In this document: piece by piece, positions 6,917 to 14,854 of the stretch
Numbering within the stretch: position 1 is the first letter of the stretch
Layout of the letters: each line of letters begins with the position of its first letter
Assembly (NCBI RefSeq): GCF_002754245.1
Contig: NZ_PEEX01000001.1
Coordinates: 4,134,001-4,198,000 of the forward strand
Length of the DNA stretch: 64,000 bases
Source of the DNA: Chryseobacterium sp. 52
Lineage (GTDB): Bacteria > Bacteroidota > Bacteroidia > Flavobacteriales > Weeksellaceae
Direction: 5' to 3'
Program-made: the position numbers and the translations under genes
The notes under the pieces: generated by a model
Seen by the model: only the letters and a program-made list of their open reading frames with translations
What the model was told of the DNA's origin: nothing
Databases searched by the model: none

Positions 6917-7930
6917 ATGAAACATACCTCAGACAGCCGGTGTTATGACCTGGCCGGACTCTACACATTATCACTCCGTCTTGTGATCGGATGGACTTAT
7001 TTTTCAGCGTTCTGGAGGAGACTCGTTCTCGAAAATAAATTAAATCCGGATGAAGCTGGCTATATCGGAGAAAAATTCAATCATTTTTTGCCCAATGCTT
7101 TAGGAATAAAACCTCTTATAGAATATCTGGTTACGCATCCTGATGCCCTTCAAACTTCTATGATGGTGTTTACGATTGTAGAAGGAGTCGTTGGCTTATT
7201 TATTATTCTGGGATTCATGACCAGACTCATGAACATTGGTATTTTCGCGTTGGCCATGGGAATCCTGCTGGGCTCGGGATGGCTCGGAACAACCTGTCTT
7301 GATGAATGGCAGATAGGTATTTTGGGAATTGCAGGAGGTTTTGTCCTGTTTCTTACCGGAAGCGGCCCTTTTTCCGTGGATCATTACCTGATCAAAAAGG
7401 ATAAAAAATTCACTGATAAAAAATGGTTTTTATGGATGGGATCAGGAGCTCTCCCTCTATCAAAACCAAAAACATTTGTACTCGCAGGTTCACTTTTTAT
7501 TTTTGGCCTTACGCTGTATACCAACCAATATTTCCATGGTGGCGTTTTGGGAACACTGCATAATAAGTCTGTAAAACCTAAGATTGAGATTTCCAATATT
7601 TCTCTTACCGATTCAGATCTGACATTTGAGGTTTACAGAACTGAGGGGGCAGATGTCTATGGATCTTTTCTGATCGGCATCCATCTTCTGGATAAAAACG
7701 GAACTATTTTAAAGGCATTGGACCTTACAGAGCTTTCCAAATTCCCGAAAGAAAATATCAAAAATCATTATGTAGCGAAAGTAAAACCGGGAAAACACAG
7801 TTTGGTTATTCCATTGGGCGCAAAGGCTGACCTTACCATTAAACTCGATGGTATTCTTTTAAAAGAAGAAGTTCATACGATTAAGCTTGTTGATATCAGC
7901 GGTACCGAATGGACCGCTAAAATTAATTAA
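6917..7930 (+). CDS. DoxD-DoxA fusion (thiosulfate:quinone oxidoreductase-like)
   Basis: 337 residues. The N-terminal half is DoxD-like with about four helices: SLRLVIGWTYFSAFWRR, TIVEGVVGLFIILGFMTRL, ALAMGILLGSGWLGTTCLDEW and GIAGGFVLFLTGSGPFSVD. After a further helix (about 190-210) the C-terminal half is DoxA-like, an exported beta domain starting near KPKIEISNISLTDSD. In Acidianus DoxD and DoxA are separate subunits of thiosulfate:quinone oxidoreductase; here they are one chain. Whether this protein oxidises thiosulfate is not known; many bacterial DoxX/DoxD proteins have other redox roles. Preceded by the SPCSLK protein. Confidence 0.8.
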   Translation: MKHTSDSRCYDLAGLYTLSLRLVIGWTYFSAFWRRLVLENKLNPDEAGYIGEKFNHFLPNALGIKPLIEYLVTHPDALQTSMMVFTIVEGVVGLFIILGFMTRLMNIGIFALAMGILLGSGWLGTTCLDEWQIGILGIAGGFVLFLTGSGPFSVDHYLIKKDKKFTDKKWFLWMGSGALPLSKPKTFVLAGSLFIFGLTLYTNQYFHGGVLGTLHNKSVKPKIEISNISLTDSDLTFEVYRTEGADVYGSFLIGIHLLDKNGTILKALDLTELSKFPKENIKNHYVAKVKPGKHSLVIPLGAKADLTIKLDGILLKEEVHTIKLVDISGTEWTAKIN

Positions 7931-7950
7931 GTTTTTTACTGTTTTTTTAG

Positions 7951-7972
7951 ATGCTTCGACTTCGCTAAGCAT
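7951..7972 (+). terminator. hairpin after the DoxDA gene
   Basis: ATGCTT (7951-7956) pairs with AAGCAT (7967-7972) around a 10-nt loop, 20 bp after the DoxDA stop. The stem is short and has no T-run behind it; the sequence resembles dispersed extragenic repeats often seen in Bacteroidota, so terminator function is tentative. Confidence 0.35.
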
Positions 7973-8093
7973 GACATTGCTAATACCAAATGATTTTGGT
8001 AGTGGTTATTTAATATTATAATGCTGATGATAAACGGAAGATTCGCACAGCATCTTCTTAAAAAATAGTTTTTATAAAACCTTTCCCCACAAA

Positions 8094-8122
8094 AAAACCT
8101 CCGAGATTTCTTCGGAGGTTTT
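8094..8122. terminator. bidirectional rho-independent terminator
   Basis: AAAACCTCCGA (8094-8104) and TCGGAGGTTTT (8112-8122) form an 11-bp perfect stem with a 7-nt loop and flanking A/T runs. It lies between the convergent DoxDA and MFS efflux genes. Confidence 0.88.
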
Positions 8123-8141
8123 ATATTAATTTAAATAAAAT

Positions 8142-9716
8142 TTAGTGTACACCACTTAAATCTATTTTCTCTTTGCTTTTTCGTTCTTTTATAAACAGGA
8201 TAAACGGAATACAAATTAAGAATGCAAGTCCTAAATAAAGGAAAACATCCATATAAGATAGTACCGTTGCCTGCTTGGTAACTGTAAGATCCAGCATTTT
8301 ATAGGCTGCGTTCATGGCCGCATCAGGAGTCATTCCTTTGGCTACAAAACTGGCTTTCAATCCATTTAATCTTTGCTGCACATCAAAATCGTTGGCATCT
8401 AAATGGGAGACCAGATTGACTCTGTATTTCTGGCTGGCATTTGCAATAAATGTTGTGATGGCAGCGATCCCGAAAGATCCTCCCAACTGTCTCATCATCC
8501 CTGTAAATGCAGCTCCCTGACCAATTTCCTGTCCTTTCAATGTACTTAGTGATAAAGAGGTGATCGGAATAAACAACAATCCTAATCCGGCTCCTCTTAC
8601 CATCAGCATCCAAAAGAATGCTTCTTTGCTGGTATCCGGAGTCAGGATTTTATATCCCCAGAAACTGTAAACAAAGAATGTAAACAGTCCTAAAGAAACC
8701 AGAATCTGCTGTTTTACTCCTTTCGAAAGCAGCTTACCAATAATAGGCATCATAAAAGCAGTCGTCAGTGCAGCCGGAATCATCAGTGCTCCTGACTCTA
8801 AAGCCGTCCAGCCCAAAATACTCTGGGTATATAAAGGAACAATAAACGTAGAACCATATAGACCAAATCCTAATACAAAGGACATAACGGTTCCAATCCT
8901 TAAATTACTGTTTTTCAAAACTCTTAGCTCTACAATCGGATACTTGAAAGTAAGTTCCCTCCAGAGGAATAATATAAATCCTAAAACGGCTGATACTGTA
9001 AATAGTACAATCCATCCACTCGCAAACCAGTCTTCTTCATGTCCTCTTTCTAAGATATACTGCAATGAACCTACTGTAACGGCCAATAAAGCAATTCCTA
9101 ACCAGTCTACATCCGAGGCTTTACGCTTTTCAGCATATTTCGGACTTTTTATAAACTGTAATGTCATTAAAGTTGCCGCAATCCCGATGGGAATATTGAT
9201 ATAGAAGATATATGGCCAGCTAAAATTATCAACAATATAACCTCCTAATGGCGGACCTAATGTAGGGCCAATAATTACTCCCAAACCATAAATAGCCTGA
9301 GCCATACTTCTTTTTTCAATTGGATATGATTCTGTGATGATGGTTTGTGATGTTACCAACAAGGCTCCACCTCCAATCCCCTGACACAATCTGAAAAATA
9401 CCAATTCCCAAATATTATCTGCATTCCCACACAAAAATGAAAATACGGTAAAAATGATAATAGAAGCGGCAAAATAATTTCTTCGCCCGAACTGCTGAGA
9501 AAGCCAGCTTGTCATTGGTACTACAATTACATTACCAATCGCATAAGCTGTAATAACCCAACCCACTTCAGAAAGTGTAGACCCAAGGTTACCTTTCATT
9601 TCGTTCAGGGCAACGTTCACAATTGTGGAATCCACAATTTCCAGCAAAGCACAAAGAATAGCTGTGATCGTAATGATCACTCTTCGGGCTCCATATTCTA
9701 CTAATGAATCTTGCAT
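8142..9716 (-). CDS. DHA2-family MFS drug exporter (EmrB-like)
   Basis: 524 residues with about 14 membrane helices, the DHA2 layout. The first helix pair and motif A region (SWLSQQFGRRNYF), the antiporter motif C (IGPTLGPPLGGYI, helix 5), and FYINIPIGIAATLM are typical of EmrB/QacA-type proton-driven exporters. It is the last gene of a TetR-TolC-HlyD-MFS unit, so it should form the inner-membrane pump of a tripartite efflux system with the HlyD adaptor and the TolC-like channel encoded upstream. Substrates are likely hydrophobic drugs or toxic metabolites; not predictable. The 135-bp gap to hlyD contains an unusual repeat. Confidence 0.94.
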   Translation of the reverse strand: MQDSLVEYGARRVIITITAILCALLEIVDSTIVNVALNEMKGNLGSTLSEVGWVITAYAIGNVIVVPMTSWLSQQFGRRNYFAASIIIFTVFSFLCGNADNIWELVFFRLCQGIGGGALLVTSQTIITESYPIEKRSMAQAIYGLGVIIGPTLGPPLGGYIVDNFSWPYIFYINIPIGIAATLMTLQFIKSPKYAEKRKASDVDWLGIALLAVTVGSLQYILERGHEEDWFASGWIVLFTVSAVLGFILFLWRELTFKYPIVELRVLKNSNLRIGTVMSFVLGFGLYGSTFIVPLYTQSILGWTALESGALMIPAALTTAFMMPIIGKLLSKGVKQQILVSLGLFTFFVYSFWGYKILTPDTSKEAFFWMLMVRGAGLGLLFIPITSLSLSTLKGQEIGQGAAFTGMMRQLGGSFGIAAITTFIANASQKYRVNLVSHLDANDFDVQQRLNGLKASFVAKGMTPDAAMNAAYKMLDLTVTKQATVLSYMDVFLYLGLAFLICIPFILFIKERKSKEKIDLSGVH

Positions 9717-9724
9717 AGTTTTTT

Positions 9725-9832
9725 TTAATGTAAAATGTATTAACGTAAAATGTATTAATGACTGATTTAAAGATCAAAGGATTAAAATTGAAATATTTTG
9801 TTATCCAAAATCATTAATACATTTTACATTAA
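9725..9832. repeat. direct plus inverted repeats inside the efflux operon
   Basis: TTAATGTAAAATGTATTAA (9725-9743) is exactly reverse-complemented at 9814-9832. A second overlapping direct copy, GTAAAATGTATTAATGA (9745-9761), is reverse-complemented at 9811-9827. The transcript between hlyD and the MFS gene can thus form one of two alternative long stems of 17-19 bp around a 50-70-nt loop. Confidence 0.8.
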
Positions 9833-9851
9833 TACCTGAATACATATTTTT

Positions 9852-10955
9852 TTATTTAAGCGAAACCTCTGCTTTCACATTCATTCCTGTTCTTAGCTTT
9901 TTAGCAACATTCGGATCCAGTTTGACAAAGTCTATTTTCACAGGAAGTCTCTGTACTACTTTCACGAAGTTACCACTCGCGTTATCCGGAGGAAGAATAG
10001 AGAAGGTAGATCCTGTAGCCGGAGAGAATGAACTTACAACTCCATCAAATTCTGTATCAGGGAAAGCGTCAATTTCAATTTTCACTTTCTGACCTTCCAC
10101 CATTTTATCAACCTGAGTTTCTTTAAAGTTGGCAACTACCCATTTCTGGTCATTCTTGACTAAGCTGAATAACTGAGATCCTGCCTGTAAATATTGTCCA
10201 ACCTGGATTGGAACTTTTCCAACATACCCATCTTCTGAAGCAAGGATAATTGTATAAGAAAGATTCAATCTTGCATTTTCTACGTCAACCTCTCTTTGCT
10301 TAGCGACTGATCCTGCCACGCTGATCTGTTGAGAACTTGCAGCCGTCTGAGAAGAAGCAATGTTAGTCTGTTGAGCAATTTGATTTCTTTGGTCAACCAA
10401 CACCTGCAATTGTCTGTCTGCAGATTGTTTTGCTGCCAGGGCCTGCTCATATTGCTGTTCTGTGATAGAATGGTCCTTTACCAGTACTGAATATCTTTTC
10501 AAATCCTGGTTGGTTTTCCAAACGTTTACTTTTGCCGCTTCTATTTGTGCATTTGCAGTTGTTACAGCAGCTTGCGAAGAGGTGATATTTTTAGAAGTAG
10601 CCGTAGTGCTAGCTTCTGCATTTGAAATATTGCTTTTTGCAGTAGATAAAGCTGCCTCAGCTTGTACCAAAGCCATTTTTTGATCTCTGTTATCCAGGAT
10701 AACCAGAGTATCTCCTTTTTTTACGAACTGATTGTCTTTTACTTTTATTTGCGTTACATAACCTGAAACTTTAGAAATCACAGGGCTCATGTTTGAAGCA
10801 ATTTGAGCATCGTCCGTTTCTTCGTGAATCTGTCCGTAAGAATATGTTTTGTATCCGTAGATACCCCCCACTACTACGACAACCGCTAAAATTATCGGAA
10901 AAACTAAACTTTTTTTCTTCTTAGGTTCAATTGCTGGTGTATTATTATTTTCCAT
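9852..10955 (-). CDS. HlyD/EmrA-family membrane fusion protein
   Basis: 367 residues. One N-terminal membrane anchor (about 16-33) follows a Lys-rich start. Then come the EmrA signature EETDDAQIASNMSPVISKVSGYV, the biotinyl/lipoyl-like half-motif KVKDNQFVKKGDTLVILDNRD, a long Ala/Gln-rich coiled coil (about 95-215), the second lipoyl half (ASEDGYVGKVPIQVGQYL) and a beta-barrel ending in LRTGMNVKAEVSL. It links the MFS pump to the TolC-like channel across the periplasm. The gene lies 14 bp from the TolC-like gene and upstream of the MFS gene. Confidence 0.94.
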   Translation of the reverse strand: MENNNTPAIEPKKKKSLVFPIILAVVVVVGGIYGYKTYSYGQIHEETDDAQIASNMSPVISKVSGYVTQIKVKDNQFVKKGDTLVILDNRDQKMALVQAEAALSTAKSNISNAEASTTATSKNITSSQAAVTTANAQIEAAKVNVWKTNQDLKRYSVLVKDHSITEQQYEQALAAKQSADRQLQVLVDQRNQIAQQTNIASSQTAASSQQISVAGSVAKQREVDVENARLNLSYTIILASEDGYVGKVPIQVGQYLQAGSQLFSLVKNDQKWVVANFKETQVDKMVEGQKVKIEIDAFPDTEFDGVVSSFSPATGSTFSILPPDNASGNFVKVVQRLPVKIDFVKLDPNVAKKLRTGMNVKAEVSLK

Positions 10956-10969
10956 TTTTGGTCTTAATC

Positions 10970-12283
10970 TTATTTAAATGTTAAAGTTCCTGTAGTCTGT
11001 AATAGTTTTCTGTAAGCAAGTGCTGCATCTGCTTTTGCATTAATAACTCCTACATTTGATGAAATCTGAGCGGCATCTGCATCCAAAAGTTCGGTCATGG
11101 TTGCCAGACCGTTATCGTATTTATTTTTTGTAATTCTGTAGTTCTCATTCGCCTGTTCAGCCGCTTTTTCATATACTGCGATTCTCTTTTTAGAGTAATC
11201 TGTATTCTGATATTCTCTGTTCACATCAAGCTTAATGTTATCATTCAATAATTCATCGGTTGCAGCCAGCTGCTTTTCTCTTGCCTGAGACTGTCTCAAT
11301 GAAGAATTTTCTTTCCAGATATTGGATAGATTGTAAGAAACTCCAACTCCAACGTTGACCGCATTATAAATAGTAAGGAATTTAGGAATGTCTGCCGCTA
11401 CATATCCTCCGGTAAATGCAATGGAAGGAAGATTCTCAGCTTTTGCCGATTTTGAACCCAACTCTGCCGCTTTTCTTTGCTGAGCCAAAGCCTGTAAGTC
11501 TTTACGGTTTTCTTTAGCTTCATTCACATAATAATCCACTGCCTTTACTTCAGAACCTTCATCAATATAATTCTGATCCACTTCAATTTCTATAGTTTCA
11601 GGAATACCTAATAACAAATCCATATTGATGTTTGCAATATTGTAGTTGTTTTTGGCCTCCAATAATTGCAATTCGATATTTGAGGTCTGAAGGTTGGCTT
11701 TTAAACGGTCATTTCTTGCGATAACTCCATTGTTTTCAAGTTTCAGAAAAGTTTCGTCCCGTTTTTGAGAAGCAGTAAGGTTTTCTTCTAAAACTTTGAT
11801 AGACTGATTGGCTTTAAATAAATTATTGTAAGCCTGAGCCACGTTGTAAGCAATCGCTATTTTATCATTTTCTGTGCTTAGTTTTGATGCTTCCACCAGA
11901 TATTTCGCAGACTGGATCCCATACTTGATTCTTCCACCGTTGTAAACCGGAACACTAAGGTTCATCGATCCATAAGCTACCTGATGTACTTCCGGAGCTC
12001 CTCCTCCCGAAACTCCTGAAAGTTTCAGATCAACAGTGGGTTTAATCGGAAGATACATATAGCTCCCCGAAACTTTCAGTTCCGGCAGCTGTCTGTTTTT
12101 AGCTTCCAAAAGATCTGCCGTTGCTTCTTCAATCTTAGCGGCATCAATCTTAAGGTTTTTACTGTTCTGGATTCCCAGCTGCACGGCTTCGTCGAGAGTG
12201 AGCTGTTTTTTCTCCTGAGCATTTATGGCTGCCATTCCCATAAACAGGGATAATGCCAACACCGAGTTATTTATTCTCTTCAT
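10970..12283 (-). CDS. TolC-family outer membrane efflux protein
   Basis: 437 residues with a signal peptide (cleavage after INAQ, about residue 22). The two-fold repeated OEP architecture is visible: LTLDEAVQLGIQNSKNLKID at the start of repeat one, a long coiled-coil with NLTASQKRDETFLKLENNGV, then repeat two with ENRKDLQALAQQRKAAELG and RITKNKYDNGLATMTELLDA near the end. It forms the trimeric outer-membrane tunnel for the HlyD-MFS pump encoded downstream. Its ATG lies 17 bp inside the 3' end of the TetR gene, so the two are translationally coupled and regulated together. Confidence 0.94.
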   Translation of the reverse strand: MKRINNSVLALSLFMGMAAINAQEKKQLTLDEAVQLGIQNSKNLKIDAAKIEEATADLLEAKNRQLPELKVSGSYMYLPIKPTVDLKLSGVSGGGAPEVHQVAYGSMNLSVPVYNGGRIKYGIQSAKYLVEASKLSTENDKIAIAYNVAQAYNNLFKANQSIKVLEENLTASQKRDETFLKLENNGVIARNDRLKANLQTSNIELQLLEAKNNYNIANINMDLLLGIPETIEIEVDQNYIDEGSEVKAVDYYVNEAKENRKDLQALAQQRKAAELGSKSAKAENLPSIAFTGGYVAADIPKFLTIYNAVNVGVGVSYNLSNIWKENSSLRQSQAREKQLAATDELLNDNIKLDVNREYQNTDYSKKRIAVYEKAAEQANENYRITKNKYDNGLATMTELLDADAAQISSNVGVINAKADAALAYRKLLQTTGTLTFK

Positions 12284-12893
12284 AACCTAAAAGGTCTTTT
12301 AGTAAATATTTTATATGTTTATTAAGTTCTGTGTAATATTTTTCTTCAAAAATGTCATCATCTTCCGTATCGTTCAGAAACTCTTTGTACATCTCCTTGG
12401 CATTGGATGCATAAAAGAGAGTTCCGCTTACGGTGGCATGAAGCAGGTAAATGGGTGGATTCTTCGTGAAAATTCCTTTTTTAAGACCATTTTCAAGAAC
12501 CTGCGAATACATGGAAATGAAACCCATCTTGGTTTGCTTAAGAAATTCCACAATTTGTGTATTTTCTGTATAAAGCTGTTCCCGCTGCATGATTCTGTAA
12601 AAACATTTATGATGTCTTACCCTTCCGGAAAACTGATCTACAATCCTTTCTATCTTCTGCCATTCGTTGATATCCGTTCTTTCAAGAATATCTTTGGCAA
12701 AGAACTGTCCTTCACTCATTCTGTATTCTACCAGTTTCTCGTATAGCTTTTCTTTGGAACCGAAATAATAAGAAATCATAGAGATATTTACATTTGCGGC
12801 CTTGGAAATCTCCCTGGTAGAGGTCCCTTCAAAGCCTTTTTCAGCAAAAAGCTTCTCTGCAGCGAACAATATATTTTCTTCTTTTGAAACCAT
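12267..12893 (-). CDS. TetR/AcrR-family repressor of the efflux operon
   Basis: 208 residues. The N-terminal TetR helix-turn-helix is complete: ILFAAEKLFAEKGFEGTSTR, then EISKAANVNISMISYYFGSK and EKLYEKLVEYR. The rest is the all-alpha ligand and dimer domain. It is the first gene of the unit and overlaps the TolC gene by 17 bp. A promoter with a matching palindrome over its -33 box (12916-12955) lies upstream, so it very likely represses its own operon and is released by a pumped compound, as known for TetR regulators of efflux systems. Confidence 0.92.
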   Translation of the reverse strand: MVSKEENILFAAEKLFAEKGFEGTSTREISKAANVNISMISYYFGSKEKLYEKLVEYRMSEGQFFAKDILERTDINEWQKIERIVDQFSGRVRHHKCFYRIMQREQLYTENTQIVEFLKQTKMGFISMYSQVLENGLKKGIFTKNPPIYLLHATVSGTLFYASNAKEMYKEFLNDTEDDDIFEEKYYTELNKHIKYLLKDLLGYEENK

Positions 12894-12915
12894 AGTACAT
12901 CTATTTTTCAGGGCG

Positions 12916-12955
12916 TAAATTTACACAAGATTTTCAATAAATCAAACGATTGATT
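12916..12955 (-). promoter_or_regulatory. promoter and TetR-type operator of the efflux operon
   Basis: Minus strand: TTTG (12946 to 12943), 19-nt spacer, then TAAATTTA (12923 to 12916), close to the Bacteroidota TTTG-N19-TAnnTTTG promoter. AATCAA (12940-12945), 4-nt ACGA and TTGATT (12950-12955) form an inverted repeat exactly over the -33 element. A repressor bound there would block transcription. The operator role is inferred. Confidence 0.6.
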
Positions 12956-13251
12956 GATTTTTTAATGTATATTTAATATTCGCCAACATAAATAACTGGC
13001 AGTTAATACGATTAATAAGTCCGATTATCAAGAAAAAAAATCTATCAAGGCAGAAAGCATCTTATTTCTGTTCTTTTTTACCTCAAAAAAATATCTGGCA
13101 AACTAAGAATAGTGTAAAAGAAAAACCGTTAAAAATATAATAACACTATAGAAATATTAAAGTCGGAAGTTATTCCAGACTTAGATTATACCCTTTTACG
13201 TATCAAAAAAATAAAATGAACAAGTCTGTCTATTTTGTGAAATATATTTTT
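12956..13251. other. intergenic gap between divergent TetR genes
   Basis: About 300 bp of very AT-rich DNA between the two divergent TetR genes. I see no ORF of coding character, no strong hairpin and no RNA gene. The left edge holds the efflux operator, the right edge the promoter of the second TetR gene. Confidence 0.6.
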
Positions 13252-13259
13252 TAATTTTG
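13252..13259 (+). promoter_or_regulatory. -7 box TAATTTTG, 4 nt before ATG
   Basis: TAATTTTG matches the -7 consensus and ends 4 nt before the ATG at 13264, so transcription would start at or next to the start codon (leaderless mRNA). No TTTG at 19-21 nt upstream is clear; one at 13234-13237 is too close. Confidence 0.5.
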
Positions 13260-13263
13260 TTTT

Positions 13264-13830
13264 ATGGATACTAAAAATCGAATTATAGAAACAGCTGATA
13301 CCCTATTTTATGATCAAGGTTATCAGACAACGGGTATTAACCAGATTATCAGCGAAGCAAAAGTAGCCAAAGGTACTCTGTACAATCATTTTAAGTCAAA
13401 AAGTGAACTCGGTCAGGCTTATGTTGAAAGATCTAGCAATCAATGGTTTTCAGGGCTTATGGAAGAGTTGGAGAAGTTCAGCACCCCGAAAGATAAGTTG
13501 CTTGCTGTTTTTTCTTTTCTAGACAAGCATACAAAAAAAAATTACTTTAATGGCTGCCGTATCATAAACATCATGACAGAAATAGCCGGTGAGGATGAAC
13601 AAATTACTATAATGTCAGTGGCGCATAAACAGAAATTCAGAGATTTTCTTTACACCCTAGCATCTGAAATAAGTACTAAACCTATCACAGCCCAAGAAAT
13701 AGCTGATACCATTTACCTACTCTATGAAGGAGCCACTGTTGAAAGTAAGATTTTCAAACAAAGCTGGCCAATTGAACTAGCTAGAAAGAATGCAGAAAGA
13801 ATTTTAATACAAGATTATTCAAACCAATAA
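13264..13830 (+). CDS. TetR/AcrR-family transcriptional regulator
   Basis: 188 residues. Its HTH is textbook: RIIETADTLFYDQGYQTTGI, NQIISEAKVAKGTLYNHFKS and KSELGQAYVERS. The C-terminal part (LDKHTKKNYFNGCRIINIMT) has the C-rich segment found in TetR_C regulators of small oxidoreductase or hydrolase genes. It stands 8 bp before an alpha/beta hydrolase gene, which it probably regulates as part of the same operon. It has no detectable close similarity to the efflux TetR beyond the HTH. The ATG lies right behind a -7 box. Confidence 0.9.
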   Translation: MDTKNRIIETADTLFYDQGYQTTGINQIISEAKVAKGTLYNHFKSKSELGQAYVERSSNQWFSGLMEELEKFSTPKDKLLAVFSFLDKHTKKNYFNGCRIINIMTEIAGEDEQITIMSVAHKQKFRDFLYTLASEISTKPITAQEIADTIYLLYEGATVESKIFKQSWPIELARKNAERILIQDYSNQ

Positions 13831-13838
13831 TATAAATT

Positions 13839-14570
13839 ATGGATATTAAAAAACAAACGGATCTAATTTTTGAACCAATTCCTTTGGATAAGAATTATCA
13901 GTTTCAGTTACCCAAAAATGCTCAAGAATTATTCATTGATATCGAGCCGGATATCATCTTAAATGGATTTCATTACAAAAGTGATAATAGCCCGTTATTG
14001 CTACTCTATTTTCAGGGAAACGCAAAAAACCTGCAAAATTTTCTTGACAACCATTCAATTATACTGGATTGGGGATACAATGTTGTAACATTTGATTACA
14101 GGGGTTTTGGAAAATCTACAGGACAAATTGAAAGTGAGTTTAATATGTATGCAGATGCGGAAAAAGTCTATGATTATGCCCTAGAATTAGGATACAAGCC
14201 AGAAAATATAATTTTGTATGGGTATTCTATGGGAACCTCACAAGCGGCATATCTTGCAACAAAAAAGAAAGCCAAAGCTGTTATACTGGAAAGCCCATAT
14301 TCTTCCATAGCAGAAATAAGTATTTTTGGAGATAATGCACCTGATTTTAGATTAAATACAGGCAATAGGGCACACGAAATTTTAATTCCAAGTTTAATTA
14401 TTCATGGTGAGCTGGATGATATAATCACTCCTGATCATGCGGAAAGAATATTTTCTAATATTGAAATTTCTGATAAAAAATTAGTTTTAATTCCTAAAGG
14501 AGGCCATGGAAATTTAAAGGACAGAGAAGAATATGGAAGTACTTTCAATAAATTCATTTCTAAACTATAG
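13839..14570 (+). CDS. cytosolic alpha/beta hydrolase (S33-like)
   Basis: 243 residues, no signal peptide. Hydrolase landmarks: YFQGNAKNLQNFL (oxyanion loop region), VVTFDYRGFGKSTG, the nucleophile elbow YGYSMGTSQ (Ser about residue 130), the segment LESPYSSIAEIS, the acid HGELDDIITP and the His of PKGGHGNL. This matches the ABHD13/17-like group of small serine hydrolases. Substrate unknown. It is cotranscribed with the TetR gene 8 bp upstream, so its expression is probably induced by a small molecule that it may act upon. Confidence 0.87.
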   Translation: MDIKKQTDLIFEPIPLDKNYQFQLPKNAQELFIDIEPDIILNGFHYKSDNSPLLLLYFQGNAKNLQNFLDNHSIILDWGYNVVTFDYRGFGKSTGQIESEFNMYADAEKVYDYALELGYKPENIILYGYSMGTSQAAYLATKKKAKAVILESPYSSIAEISIFGDNAPDFRLNTGNRAHEILIPSLIIHGELDDIITPDHAERIFSNIEISDKKLVLIPKGGHGNLKDREEYGSTFNKFISKL

Positions 14571-14605
14571 AAAATAAATACTTAAAAAACTTGAAGATTT
14601 AACCA

Positions 14606-14643
14606 AACAAAGAGAGCCTGTAAAAACACGAGCTTTCTTTGTT
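14606..14643 (+). terminator. hairpin after the hydrolase gene
   Basis: AACAAAGAGAGC (14606-14617) pairs with GCTTTCTTTGTT (14632-14643) with one G-T type mismatch, loop about 14 nt, 36 bp after the hydrolase stop. No long T-run follows; a weak terminator. The remaining gap up to holB shows nothing else. Confidence 0.5.
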
Positions 14644-14854
14644 ATTAAAAATCGTTATTAAATTAATAGCTTTATTTCAACACACTACTCATCTTCGATA
14701 TAAATATTTCCTACGACTATTCTATACACATACCCCTCACAAATTATCATTTTAGCCCAAATTACAGTACTTTGCCAATGGTAATCAGTTAATATTTTTT
14801 AATACCAAACCTGAATCCGGTCTGAATAATTATTAAGTAAAAAAATAAGAATTT

